Part shown: positions 8,526 to 17,713 of the stretch, piece after piece
Numbering within the stretch: the stretch's first letter is position 1
Layout: every line of letters begins with the position of its first letter
Source: Methanocorpusculum vombati
GTDB lineage: Archaea > Halobacteriota > Methanomicrobia > Methanomicrobiales > Methanocorpusculaceae
Assembly (NCBI RefSeq): GCF_026891935.1
Contig: NZ_JAPTGC010000006.1
Location: forward strand, 62,001-126,000
Length of the DNA stretch: 64,000 bases
Direction: 5' to 3'
Made by a program: the position numbers and the translations under genes
Notes under the pieces: generated by a model
The model's input: only the letters and a program-made list of their open reading frames with translations
The model's database searches: none
Told to the model about the DNA's origin: nothing

Positions 8526-11236
8526 CCGCAGCCATTGAAGAACTGCGGGAAAGCCTGCACCCGAAGATACGTGAAGCCCTGGACAAGCGGGGCTTTGATG
8601 AGTTCTCCGAGATTCAGATGCGTGCGGTTCCCAAACTCATTCGCGGCGACAACGCGATTCTCATCGCCCCGACCGGAACCGGTAAAACCGAAAGCGCACT
8701 GCTTCCGATCTTTCACCGGATGCTGACCGAACCGCACCCGCCCGGATTTACCACGCTCTACATCACCCCGCTTCGTTCCCTCAACCGCGACATGATGAAC
8801 CGGCTTGAGTGGTGGGGAAAGGAACTCGGGCTTCGTATCTCAGTCCGTCACGGCGATACCACGCAGACCGACCGCCGCAAACAGGCAACGCATCCGCCCG
8901 ATCTGCTGATAACAACCCCCGAAAGTCTTCAGGCCATGATGATGGGCAAGGTTCTCCGCAAACATCTCGCCGGTGTCCGTTTCATCGTCATTGATGAAAT
9001 CCATGAACTCGCCGGGTCCAAACGCGGCGCACAGCTGTCTGTCGGACTGGAACGGATCATGGAACTCTCCGGCGAAGTACAGCGTATCGGCATCTCCGCA
9101 ACCGTCGGAAACCCGGACGTCATCGGACAGTTCCTCTGCGGCAGACGTCCCTACACCATCGTGCAGGTGCCGGTCGCAAAGACACTTGACCTCACCGTCC
9201 GGTTTGCAGGGGAATCGTTTGCAGACCAGACGAAACTGATCGAGAAGTGCATCGACTCCCACACCTCAACCCTCGTCTTCACCAACACGCGCAGCGTTGC
9301 CGAGGCCATCGGGCATGCTCTGCGGGAACGCGGCGACATCGATGTGCATCACGGTTCCCTCTCCCGCGAGATGCGGGTGGACGCAGAAGACCGGTTCCGT
9401 GCAGGCCTCACGCGGGGAATGATCAGTACCTCCTCCATGGAGCTTGGCATTGACATCGGCCAGATCGATCATGTCGTCCAGTTCAACTCTCCGCGCGAGG
9501 TTGCCCGGCTGATCCAGCGGACCGGCCGCGCAGGACACCAGCTGCACGCAACCTCAAAGGGCACCGTTCTTGCAACCGGCTTTGACGACTGCATTGAGTC
9601 GATGGTGATCGTCAGAAAAGCCATGGAGAACGAACCGGAGAATGTCCGTCCGCACATCAACGCAAGCGATGTCATCGCAAACCAGATCGCAGCGCTCGCC
9701 GTTGAGCGCGGCGAAGTTGCGATCCAAAAGATCGAAGAGATCTTCTCCCGCAGTTACTGCTTCGCAGATGCCGGTCCCCTGATTCGTGAGGTTATTGCCC
9801 AGATGGAGAAACATTACCTCATCCGGACCGAGGGAGACATGGTTATCACCAAAGCACGCGCACGCCGGTATCTCTCACTGAATCTTTCGATGATTGCGGA
9901 TGAGAAGAAGAGTATCGTCTTTGATGTGGTGTCCCGCAAACCCGTCGGTACGCTGGACGAGTCGTTTGTGATCAGCTGGATCTCTTCGGGCGCAGTGTTT
10001 GTCGCCCGCGGTCAGATGTGGCGGGTGCTCGACATCGACGAGGACCGCATCATGGTTGAGCCTGCGAAGAATGCGAAGGGCGAACTCCCGTCATGGGAGG
10101 GTGAGCAGATCCCGGTTCCCTTCACGGTTGCAATGGAGGCAGGCCAACTCCGCCGTCTGCACAACTTCAACGGTTACCACGCAGACGAGCGGACCGTTGC
10201 ATTCTCGGAAAAGATTCTTGCCGAGATGAAGAAAAACCGGTCGATCGTTGCGACCGACAAAGTGATCGTGCTTGAGGATGCGGACGAGGGTGTTGTCATC
10301 AATCTCTGCGGCGGTCACAAGGTCAACGAGGCACTTGGCCGTGTGCTGTCGATTCTTCTTTCCGCACGATACGGTACGGCGGTCGGCATTGAGACGAATG
10401 CCTACCGGATTCTTCTGCGGCTGCCGAAGTTTCTGCGTGCACCGGACGTGGACGAGGTGCTCTGTTCGCTGGAACCGGATCACATCGAGGCAATTCTCAC
10501 GCTTGCACTCAAAAAGACCGCTCTTTACAAATGGAAGCTGGTGCAGGTGGCAAAAAAGTTCGGCGCAATTGATGCGGACGCCGACTATGAGAAGATCAGC
10601 ATCAGCCGTCTGCTGGATCTCTTCGACGGCACGGTGATTGAAAAGGAGGCGTTCCGTGAACTGTTCTTCTCGAATATGGACGTGGAACATGCGCGTCTGG
10701 TGATACAGCGGATCCAGGGTCACGGCATGGAGACGGCAACAAGCCGTCTGTCCATTATCGGTGCCGAGGGACTTTTCACCGGAAAAGATGTGATTGTCCC
10801 TCCGGGCGAGGACCAGGCAATTATTGCGAGTGTGAAGCACCGTATTGATGAGCAGGACATCATACTTGCGTGTATGCACTGCAAAGGCTGGAAAAGCCGC
10901 ACCAAGGTGGGCCGCGCTCCTGATACCCCGCAGTGTCCGGTCTGTGGTGCACGGCTGATTGCGGTTCTCAAACCCTACGACGAAAAGATGTATCTGGCGA
11001 TGAAAAAGAAGAACAAAAGTACTGAGGAGCGCGAAGCGGAGGCACGGATGATCCGCAACGCAAACATGGTGCTTTCCAGCGGGAAGAAGGCGATCATTGC
11101 GCTTGCCGGACGCGGGGTGGGGCCGGAGGCTGCGGCGCGGATTTTAAACACCTTTGCAACAGGTGACAACTTCTACCGTGAAATCCTGAAGGCCGAGAGA
11201 CGCTTTGTCCAGACTCACCGGTTCTGGTCGGACTAA
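8522..11236 (+). CDS. Lhr-type DEAD/DEAH helicase
   Basis: 904 residues. Walker A is APTGTGKT near residue 49, motif II is DEIH near residue 157, SAT motif (GISATVGNP), TNTRSVAE, and GIDIGQIDHVVQ followed by QRTGRAGH complete the SF2 core. A DUF4145/Lhr-like winged-helix middle region follows, and near the C-terminus CMHCKGW and CPVCGARL form a likely four-Cys zinc site. Lhr proteins are 3'-5' helicases acting in DNA repair or RNA metabolism. It ends an operon with the OB-fold and PdeM-like genes, favouring a role in DNA repair. The length (about 900 aa) is typical of archaeal Lhr2-type rather than the 1,500-aa bacterial Lhr. Confidence 0.93.
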   Translation: MTAAIEELRESLHPKIREALDKRGFDEFSEIQMRAVPKLIRGDNAILIAPTGTGKTESALLPIFHRMLTEPHPPGFTTLYITPLRSLNRDMMNRLEWWGKELGLRISVRHGDTTQTDRRKQATHPPDLLITTPESLQAMMMGKVLRKHLAGVRFIVIDEIHELAGSKRGAQLSVGLERIMELSGEVQRIGISATVGNPDVIGQFLCGRRPYTIVQVPVAKTLDLTVRFAGESFADQTKLIEKCIDSHTSTLVFTNTRSVAEAIGHALRERGDIDVHHGSLSREMRVDAEDRFRAGLTRGMISTSSMELGIDIGQIDHVVQFNSPREVARLIQRTGRAGHQLHATSKGTVLATGFDDCIESMVIVRKAMENEPENVRPHINASDVIANQIAALAVERGEVAIQKIEEIFSRSYCFADAGPLIREVIAQMEKHYLIRTEGDMVITKARARRYLSLNLSMIADEKKSIVFDVVSRKPVGTLDESFVISWISSGAVFVARGQMWRVLDIDEDRIMVEPAKNAKGELPSWEGEQIPVPFTVAMEAGQLRRLHNFNGYHADERTVAFSEKILAEMKKNRSIVATDKVIVLEDADEGVVINLCGGHKVNEALGRVLSILLSARYGTAVGIETNAYRILLRLPKFLRAPDVDEVLCSLEPDHIEAILTLALKKTALYKWKLVQVAKKFGAIDADADYEKISISRLLDLFDGTVIEKEAFRELFFSNMDVEHARLVIQRIQGHGMETATSRLSIIGAEGLFTGKDVIVPPGEDQAIIASVKHRIDEQDIILACMHCKGWKSRTKVGRAPDTPQCPVCGARLIAVLKPYDEKMYLAMKKKNKSTEEREAEARMIRNANMVLSSGKKAIIALAGRGVGPEAAARILNTFATGDNFYREILKAERRFVQTHRFWSD

Positions 11237-11265
11237 CCACTGTTCATGCACCGGGCTGACCCCTG

Positions 11266-11300
11266 TTTTGTCCAGGGTTCTCCATGAACCCAGGACAAAA
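11266..11300. terminator. Hairpin between convergent Lhr and TBP genes
   Basis: 15-nt arms at 11266-11280 and 11286-11300 pair with one mismatch around a 5-nt loop. It begins with four T and ends with four A, so it could act in both directions between the convergent genes. Confidence 0.6.
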
Positions 11301-11361
11301 CACGAGCAGTTCTGAAAAAAAGATTCGGGGATATGTTGATGAAACGACCCGGTTGTTTGGG

Positions 11362-11373
11362 AGGATGCATCCT
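11362..11373. repeat. 12-bp palindrome AGGATGCATCCT
   Basis: A perfect palindrome followed at 11386-11394 by a partial copy (AGGCATCCT). It sits just after the TBP stop codon region and may be part of its 3' end signals. Confidence 0.4.
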
Positions 11374-11397
11374 GACGGATGCGGGAGGCATCCTGCC

Positions 11398-11964
11398 TTA
11401 TTTCTGTTCCTTTAAGATGGTTTCCAGACGCTCTTCGAGGAAATCAAGACCGCGGCGGACATCGTCAAGATTCTTGCCGCCGGTTAAGATGATCTTTCCT
11501 GAGGAGAAGAGGAGTGCGACGATCTTCGGGTCCTTAATGCGGTAGACAAGACCCGGGAACTGTTCCGGCTCGTACTCAATTGCTTCAAGGGACAGAGTTG
11601 CCACAACCCGGTTCAGGTTAATGAACTTGCCAATGTCGTAGGAACAGACAATGTTCGTCACCGCAACTTTGGGGACATCCAGTGTTTGTACTCCCGCCTC
11701 TTTGAGGGATTTCAGGATGATCTCAAGGCCGTCCTGAAGCGCGGATTCGTTTCTGATGCCGGTTAAGACCACTTTCCCCGAGGAAAAGATCAAAGATGCC
11801 ATTCTCGGCTCATCGATACGGTAGACTGCACCGGGGAACCGTTTGGTGTTCAGTTCACAGCCGTCAATCTTTTCAGCAATCTCTGCCAGGTTAATCTCAT
11901 CTGCGATTACGCCGGATGCAACGATATTTTCGATCTTCAGCGAATCGTATGTTTTCCCATCCAT
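11398..11964 (-). CDS. tbp: TATA-box-binding protein
   Basis: 188 residues with the internal duplication typical of TBP: the first half carries IENIVASG, RFPGAVYRI and ASLIFSSGKVVLTG; the second repeats it as VTNIVCSYD, QFPGLVYRI and ALLFSSGKIILTGGK. It binds TATA boxes and recruits TFB and RNA polymerase. Length is normal; no acidic C-terminal tail. The start ATG at 11964 is covered by an inverted repeat (see 11962-11985). Confidence 0.98.
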   Translation of the reverse strand: MDGKTYDSLKIENIVASGVIADEINLAEIAEKIDGCELNTKRFPGAVYRIDEPRMASLIFSSGKVVLTGIRNESALQDGLEIILKSLKEAGVQTLDVPKVAVTNIVCSYDIGKFINLNRVVATLSLEAIEYEPEQFPGLVYRIKDPKIVALLFSSGKIILTGGKNLDDVRRGLDFLEERLETILKEQK

Positions 11965-11985
11965 CTCTATTTAATACGAGAGATG
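11962..11985. promoter_or_regulatory. 7-bp inverted repeat over the TBP start
   Basis: CATCTCT at 11962-11968 and AGAGATG at 11979-11985 are perfect inverted copies. The first includes the TBP start codon. A TATA-like element (GTATTATG on the minus strand) is centred near 11995, placing the start of transcription within the repeat. Possible operator. Confidence 0.4.
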
Positions 11986-12090
11986 CAAGCATAATACTTC
12001 GCGTCCGTTGCACTGTCCCTGCCGGAATGTACTCCTTAGTCCTGCTCGCATTAATTACCTCAGACGTCCCATTCATATAGGACAATAACC

Positions 12091-13797
12091 ATGACAGAGA
12101 CGCTAGGGGCCCCGACTATTGGGGGCAACATTGGCAATTATGAAGAGACGTACCGTACGTTCTCTCTCGTCGCGCCAAAGTACTACAACTTCGCGTTTGA
12201 CGTGGTCGATGCCTGGGCCAAAAAGGATCGCAACCACTTAGCGATGATCTGGGTAAATCAGCAGGGTGTTGAAAAGAAGTTCACCTTCTGGGACATGATG
12301 ATCCACTCAAATGAGGCCGCAAATATTCTGATGAAGTTTGGCATTCAGAAAGGCGACCGTGTCCTTCTGATGCTTCCGCGCGTTCCCGAGTGGTGGATTT
12401 TAGTCCTTGGTATCATGAAACTGGGTGCAGTGTTCTGTCCCTCGCCCCACATGCTGACAGTGAAGGATATCGCCTACCGGATGAAGGTCGGCAACTTTAA
12501 GATGGTTATCACCGACAGCGAAAATATGGATAAGGTTGATCAGGTCGCGGCTGACTGTCCGAATCTCCAGCTCCGCATGATTGTGGACGACAAACCCGGA
12601 GAGCGGCTTGAAACGCCGTGGATCGGCTACCAGAACGAGTTACTGTATCCGGCCCCGGTCTCCACAAAACTTGTGAGCAGTGTCGGCCGCAGGATGCTTG
12701 CAACCGACCCGATGCTGATCTACTTCACGTCCGGAACCACCAAAGATCCAAAGATGGTGCTGCATGATTACGGTCATCCTCTTGGTCAGACGGTTACGGC
12801 AAAGTTCTGGCATGACTTAACCGAGTATGATGTGCACTTTACGGTGTCGGATACCGGATGGGCAAAGTGCGGATGGGGCAAGATTTACGGTCAGTGGATC
12901 TGCGGCGCATGCATCTTTGTCTATGATTACCGTACGAGGTTCCATGCAACCGAACTTTTGCCGCTGATCGAGAGGTACGGCATTACGTCGTTCTGTGCAC
13001 CGCCGACGATCTACCGTATGCTGATCATCGCGGACCTGAAGAAGTTCTCGTTTAGCGAACTGCGCACCTGTACAAGTGCCGGCGAGCCGCTGAATCCGGA
13101 GGTTATCCGCATCTGGAAGGAAGGTACCGGCCTTACGATCCGCGAGGGATACGGTCAGACCGAGACCTGCTGCTGTATTGCAACGATGCCCGGTATGGAG
13201 GTCAAGCAGGGTTCAATGGGCAAACCTGTTCCCGGCTGGCACATTCAGCTTCATGACGATGAGGGTAACGAGGTTCCGCAGGGAGAGACAGGCAGAATCG
13301 CGATCTCACTTAATCCGAGGCCTGCTGGTCTTATCCGCGAGTACCTCGACAACCCTGAGGAGAACTCGGCGATGTTCGTCAACGGCTGGTATTACACCGG
13401 TGACAAGGCATATCTGGATGAGGACGGTTACTTCTGGTTCGTCGGCCGAAACGATGATGTGATCAAGAGTTCCGGCTACCGGATCAGTCCGTTTGAGGTG
13501 GAGTCCACCCTTCTTGAACACCCGGCGGTTAAAGAAAGTGCGGTGGTCGGCAGTCCCGATTCCATTCGCGGCATGGTGATTAAGGCGTTCATCGTTCTGC
13601 ACGACGGATACCAGCCGTCGGAGAAGCTGGTGAAGGATATTCAGAATTATGTGAAGCGGACGACCGCTCCGTACAAGTATCCGCGTCTGATCGAGTTCGT
13701 TGCCGAGCTGCCGAAGACCATCTCCGGCAAGATCAAGCGTGCCGAACTCCGGAACCGTGAACTTGAGCGGTTTGCCGAAGAGAACGGCGACAACTAA
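12091..13797 (+). CDS. AMP-forming acyl-CoA synthetase
   Basis: 568 residues of the ANL superfamily. The P-loop YFTSGTTKDPK, the A5 motif YGQTET, the A7 motif YYTGDKAYLDEDGYFW, the hinge GRNDDVIKSSGYRISP and the C-terminal lysine in KTISGKIKR are all present. The sequence resembles the medium-chain acyl-CoA synthetase (MacsA type) of Methanosarcina, which activates small branched or medium acids; the substrate here is unknown. It stands alone between TBP (divergent) and the convergent reductase genes and is followed by a T-rich stretch. Confidence 0.92.
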   Translation: MTETLGAPTIGGNIGNYEETYRTFSLVAPKYYNFAFDVVDAWAKKDRNHLAMIWVNQQGVEKKFTFWDMMIHSNEAANILMKFGIQKGDRVLLMLPRVPEWWILVLGIMKLGAVFCPSPHMLTVKDIAYRMKVGNFKMVITDSENMDKVDQVAADCPNLQLRMIVDDKPGERLETPWIGYQNELLYPAPVSTKLVSSVGRRMLATDPMLIYFTSGTTKDPKMVLHDYGHPLGQTVTAKFWHDLTEYDVHFTVSDTGWAKCGWGKIYGQWICGACIFVYDYRTRFHATELLPLIERYGITSFCAPPTIYRMLIIADLKKFSFSELRTCTSAGEPLNPEVIRIWKEGTGLTIREGYGQTETCCCIATMPGMEVKQGSMGKPVPGWHIQLHDDEGNEVPQGETGRIAISLNPRPAGLIREYLDNPEENSAMFVNGWYYTGDKAYLDEDGYFWFVGRNDDVIKSSGYRISPFEVESTLLEHPAVKESAVVGSPDSIRGMVIKAFIVLHDGYQPSEKLVKDIQNYVKRTTAPYKYPRLIEFVAELPKTISGKIKRAELRNRELERFAEENGDN

Positions 13798-13811
13798 TTT
13801 TTTTCTTTTTT
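13798..13811 (+). terminator. Oligo-T terminator after acyl-CoA synthetase
   Basis: Two T runs (7 and 6 T, separated by a C) follow the stop codon directly. Confidence 0.55.
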
Positions 13812-13829
13812 GAAAAGCAGGATCCTGTC

Positions 13830-14582
13830 TCAAAATCCCTTCAGTGCTGCACCGATTGCCCCGGCAAACTGTGCATCGGGAGAGGTAACCACCGGGCGAC
13901 TCAGCCGTTCTTCCAGAGCAGTGCGAACCGCACTGCTGGCTGACAGACCGCCAGAGAGAAAGACAACATCTGCAACCCGTACGCGTGCCGCAAGACCTGC
14001 GGCCTTTTCGGCAGCGGAGGCGATGACGCCGGCAAGAATATCTGCACGGTTTGCCCCGGACGCCCGCAAACCGATGACCTCTGACTCGGCAAAGACCGCG
14101 CAGGTACTCGTAATCCGGACCGGAACCGCCCCTGTAACCGCAGCATCCAGTGTTGCAAACGTCTCGCCGAGGGTCTCAAGCATCATCTCAAGAAATTTTC
14201 CGGTTCCCGCGGCGCACTTGTCGTTCATAATGAAATCTGCAACAGCTCCGTTTTCCTCACAGACGATGACTTTGCTGTCCTGACCGCCGATGTCAATCAC
14301 CGTTCGTACCGCAGGATTCAGGTAATGAACCCCCAGCGCATGGCACGTGATTTCGGTGACTGCCGCATCCGCGTCAACCGAGACGCGGCCGTAGCCGGTT
14401 GCCGTAATAAACAACTCTGATCGTGAAATCCCGTGTTTCTGCATGAGTTTACCGCACATCTTTTCGGTGAGTTCGCGCGTGTTCCAGCCGGACGGAACCA
14501 TCGCGAGCCGGACAACCGCACCATCCTGCAGCAAAGCAAATTTCGTGTAACGCGAGCCTGCATCAATTCCCAGCGAATACAT
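13830..14582 (-). CDS. ATPase activator of a double-cubane/2-hydroxyacyl-CoA dehydratase-type reductase
   Basis: 250 residues of the BadF/BadG/HgdC family: GIDAGSRYTK and VIDIGGQDSK are the actin-fold phosphate-binding motifs, and KCAAGTGKFLE and TSTCAVFAESEV carry the two Cys that hold the intersubunit 4Fe-4S cluster. The start at 14582 (MYSLGIDAG) is chosen because the frame further upstream overlaps the partner gene. It begins 1 nt after the partner stop codon. Such activators use ATP hydrolysis to drive low-potential electrons into the partner cluster. Confidence 0.92.
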   Translation of the reverse strand: MYSLGIDAGSRYTKFALLQDGAVVRLAMVPSGWNTRELTEKMCGKLMQKHGISRSELFITATGYGRVSVDADAAVTEITCHALGVHYLNPAVRTVIDIGGQDSKVIVCEENGAVADFIMNDKCAAGTGKFLEMMLETLGETFATLDAAVTGAVPVRITSTCAVFAESEVIGLRASGANRADILAGVIASAAEKAAGLAARVRVADVVFLSGGLSASSAVRTALEERLSRPVVTSPDAQFAGAIGAALKGF

Positions 14583-14583
14583 C

Positions 14584-15714
14584 TTACAGCATCTCCAGAA
14601 ATGCAGACAGGCGGGTTGAAATCTGGCCGGTATCTGCACAGGAGTAGTCAGTCTCCAGATGCAGGAACGGGGTCTTTTTCACCCCGGACACATATCCGCG
14701 GAGTTTTGTACTCTCCGCGTTAAAGGTGTGGCAGGCAACCAGACCCATGTCAACCACACCGTCAACCCGGTACTCATCGATCTTTTTCCCGATGATCTCA
14801 AGCCGGGCGGTGTTTGGTGTCATGCAGGAGCAGGGGATTCTGATGTACTTGCGGGCGAGTGCATCGTAGACATCGGGATTTTCCTCGTCCACCAGGAGTT
14901 CGGCTGCCCGTGAGCCGATGCAGCCTTCAAGATATACGACCGTGCCTCCGGCGGCTTCTATTGCGTCGATGACTTTGACCGTCGCTTTGGTTACCGGAGA
15001 TCCGGTGAGGAGAATACGTTTCAGGTGCCGCATTGGAACCGGCCGGGCGGTATATGTTTCTTTGAGGTTCTGAAGTTCTGCAAGTTTCCCGGCGGGTTCA
15101 TATGAGCTCGTAACGGAGTTGAACATCTCAAATAATTCCCTGCCGGAAATCCGGGGCGGATCTTCTCTTGCAAGATGATACACATCTGCGAGCGCCAGCC
15201 GTTCTGCATTCTGTGCACGGATCTGATCACGCACCATCTCATCCGTGATGACTGCGCCAAAGATCTCTTCCAGCCGTTTTGCAAACTTTCTGAACTCGAT
15301 CGTCAGAAGCGCGATGCTGTCCTCATCGATCGTCTGCGGGAGATGAATCACGTGCACCGGGATTTCTTCAGAGATGTACTCAAACATCTTTTTCTTGCCG
15401 TCGCAGGTTGTTTCGCCCACGATAAGTTTTGCAAAATGCGCGTAGGGGCAGCGGTCGCTCCGAAGCGATCCGTAACTGGACTTCACCAGCGGGCAGAAAT
15501 TGACCGGAAGGTCAGTTTCTGCTGCGGGAATGGTGGTGTCCGTTCCGCCGCAGAGTGAGACGGGCACCGCTCCTGCGGCCCGGATCAGTTCGCGGGGAAC
15601 AAAAGTACAGAACGTGCCGACGATGGGGTTCTCGCGGGAAAGCGCACGAACCCTCAGAAAATTTTTCCGGTGCTGTTCGGAGAAGGCGTCAAAGTCCGCG
15701 GGGAGATCGTTCAT
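14584..15714 (-). CDS. Double-cubane cluster protein / HgdB-like reductase component
   Basis: 376 residues related to the B subunit of 2-hydroxyacyl-CoA dehydratases. Cys residues conserved for cluster binding are seen in [48 protein letters not shown] and LVACHTFN. A single catalytic-type gene next to its activator, with no second dehydratase subunit or CoA-transferase, is the layout of the double-cubane cluster protein system (YjiM/YjiL type), which reduces small molecules using ATP. A TATA-like element centred near 15743 favours the ATG at 15714 over that at 15726. Physiological substrate unknown. Confidence 0.85.
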   Translation of the reverse strand: MNDLPADFDAFSEQHRKNFLRVRALSRENPIVGTFCTFVPRELIRAAGAVPVSLCGGTDTTIPAAETDLPVNFCPLVKSSYGSLRSDRCPYAHFAKLIVGETTCDGKKKMFEYISEEIPVHVIHLPQTIDEDSIALLTIEFRKFAKRLEEIFGAVITDEMVRDQIRAQNAERLALADVYHLAREDPPRISGRELFEMFNSVTSSYEPAGKLAELQNLKETYTARPVPMRHLKRILLTGSPVTKATVKVIDAIEAAGGTVVYLEGCIGSRAAELLVDEENPDVYDALARKYIRIPCSCMTPNTARLEIIGKKIDEYRVDGVVDMGLVACHTFNAESTKLRGYVSGVKKTPFLHLETDYSCADTGQISTRLSAFLEML

Positions 15715-15814
15715 TGCTGTACTCATCCGCAAACAGCACATATAGTGCTTCTGTCTTACCGGTGATGTATCCCTTATTACCGTTCACGTCCAATATATAC
15801 TCCAGTGAATATTC

Positions 15815-16705
15815 ATGACGACCCTACAGGAATATCTCAAAAACTCCGGCGTATATGAAGATCTCAGCAAAATAATTCTCTTAATTGCGGATCAGGCGGC
15901 ACCCATCCGTGCTGCGTTCATCAGCAACCAGAGTTATGCTGACTCAACAAATGCTTCCGGAGAGCAGCAGGCTGCAATGGACACCTGGGCCGATACGCAT
16001 ATTACCCGTGTCCTTGCAAAGAGCGGGCTTGTACATGCGGTCGCCTCCGAGGAACAGGATGACATCACCACATTCTCTTCATCGTCAAAATATTCGGTGG
16101 TGATGGATCCTCTTGACGGGTCTTCGCTTATCTCGGTGAACCTGTGCGTGGGTACCATTGTGGGCATTTACGACGGTGATGTGCTGCAGCCGGGAAAGAA
16201 TCTGAAAGCTGCGTTTTATATGCTCTACGGGCCGATGACGACGCTTACGCTTTCGGTCGGGCGCGGTGTTGCGATCTTTGCCCTGAACAGCGACGGTGTG
16301 TATCAGCTGATGCAGGACAATGTGCAGATTCCGGAAGGAAATCTCTATGGTTCGGGGGGTCTCCGGACGGAGTGGCTGCCGGAGCATGCAGCGTTCATCG
16401 CAGATATTGAGGCGGCGGGCGGCAAGAACCGGTACTCGGGTTCGTTTGTTGCGGATTTCCATCAGGTGCTGAAGTACGGCGGGGTGTATGCGTATCCGCC
16501 GACGACGAAGTCGCCGGACGGAAAGCTTCGGCTGGTGTTTGAGGTTAATCCGATCGGATTTCTGGCGTCCCAGGCGGGAGGAGCTGTTTCCAATGGTGTT
16601 TCAAGTACGCTTGCGGTGGTGCCTGCACGGGTGCATCAGAGAACACCTATCTATGTCGGCAGCCGCGGCATGATTGCAGCAATCGAAAAAATTCACCATG
16701 CGTAA
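15815..16705 (+). CDS. fbp: Fructose-1,6-bisphosphatase class I
   Basis: 296 residues. The metal-binding and signature motifs are VASEEQDD, MDPLDGSSLISVN, GTIVGIY and the C-terminal GKLRLVFEVNPIGFLASQAGG, matching class I FBPase. The enzyme converts fructose 1,6-bisphosphate to fructose 6-phosphate in gluconeogenesis. Most archaea instead use the bifunctional type V aldolase/phosphatase, so the class I enzyme next to a degenerate type V relative (3-nt gap) is notable. The reading frame is intact and all family motifs look normal. Confidence 0.92.
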   Translation: MTTLQEYLKNSGVYEDLSKIILLIADQAAPIRAAFISNQSYADSTNASGEQQAAMDTWADTHITRVLAKSGLVHAVASEEQDDITTFSSSSKYSVVMDPLDGSSLISVNLCVGTIVGIYDGDVLQPGKNLKAAFYMLYGPMTTLTLSVGRGVAIFALNSDGVYQLMQDNVQIPEGNLYGSGGLRTEWLPEHAAFIADIEAAGGKNRYSGSFVADFHQVLKYGGVYAYPPTTKSPDGKLRLVFEVNPIGFLASQAGGAVSNGVSSTLAVVPARVHQRTPIYVGSRGMIAAIEKIHHA

Positions 16706-16708
16706 CAT

Positions 16709-17548
16709 ATGACAACGACAATTTCCGTGTGTGCTCTGCCGCTCGGCGGTATTGCCGGGTCTGCGGCGATTTTTCCGGATGTCCTGCAGCGGGCGGCAAA
16801 GGTGTTAAAAGAGGCTGAAGGCTCACTTCTGACGGATTCGCTGGTGACGCATGTTGCCGACTGGCTGGTGATGGTAATGGTGCATGGAGAAGGCGGATCG
16901 TCACCGCTGGTTACGGCCCTGAAGGATGCAGCGATTGCGGCGGCTGCGGAGACGGCAGGAAAGCGGCGGCTGTTTTCCCGCAATGAAAAGCCCGTAATGT
17001 GCGGGTTGTCGTTTGCGGAGCGGGAGAGTGAACCGTTTGTGCTGTTTCTTGCCGATGCATCTGCTCCGAAGTTCTGGAACCCTGTTCTGCTTTCCCAGTT
17101 TGCCGATCCGTTTGCAACCCCTGCTCTTGCGGACGGAAACGGTTTTGTGTTCTGCACTGAGGATGCCGCAATGTTTCAGACGCCGCAGGATCTGCACCGA
17201 CTGATTGCTGCGTCAAAGCGTTCCGCAATCGTGGGTGTCGCTGCTGATGCGGATACTCCTGCGGCATCCGCCGGTTCGGGCGTGGTGATGATCGCCCGTG
17301 CGGAGTGTCCGTACCCGACCACCGCGGAACTCTGCGGCGTGTTTGCCCGTCCCCGCGTCTTGCCGGAAGGGATACTCTGCCCGGTGAGTCTGTGTGACGG
17401 CAGGGCTGTGGTTCGCGGTGTTGTTCCCGTAGTGGCTCTTGGTTTTTCTGTTGCTGACGGGAAACTCTCCGGCCCGGTGGATCTTTTTGATAATCCAGCG
17501 TTTGATGCAGCACGGACTGCGGCGGGAAAACTTGCCGGATTTATCTAA
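16709..17548 (+). CDS. Degenerate FBP aldolase/phosphatase (type V)-like protein, probably non-catalytic
   Basis: 279 residues that align by eye along their whole length with archaeal FBP aldolase/phosphatase (normally about 370-400 aa): TTISV at the start, THVADWL for THVGDDL, SEPFVLFLAD for the SEPIAIFMADK region, FADPFATPAL, and at the end VVALGFSVADGKLSGPVDLF and DNPAFD. Most active-site residues are gone: the N-terminal Asp and His ligands are replaced (LPLGG, AGSAA), the second Asp of the DD pair is Trp52, Lys after Asp116 is Ala, the GQDLL segment is missing, and the YVGKDD loop with the Schiff-base Lys and catalytic Tyr is deleted. The C-terminal 60 or so residues are also absent. It follows fbp by 3 nt, suggesting a regulatory or structural partner. 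Confidence 0.8.
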   Translation: MTTTISVCALPLGGIAGSAAIFPDVLQRAAKVLKEAEGSLLTDSLVTHVADWLVMVMVHGEGGSSPLVTALKDAAIAAAAETAGKRRLFSRNEKPVMCGLSFAERESEPFVLFLADASAPKFWNPVLLSQFADPFATPALADGNGFVFCTEDAAMFQTPQDLHRLIAASKRSAIVGVAADADTPAASAGSGVVMIARAECPYPTTAELCGVFARPRVLPEGILCPVSLCDGRAVVRGVVPVVALGFSVADGKLSGPVDLFDNPAFDAARTAAGKLAGFI

Positions 17549-17713
17549 CCGGGGTTTTGCGGTGTGCTGTGGAACGGACCATTTTTTCATTTTTTATTCA
17601 CTCCGGAAAAATCTCTCTAGGGGTTTTTATTCTGATTGATTGTGTACTGGCGAGGGGCAGGGTGAGAAAGAAAAGATTGGTACAAAATATGCAGGCGAAC
17701 CTGCATATCTTTC

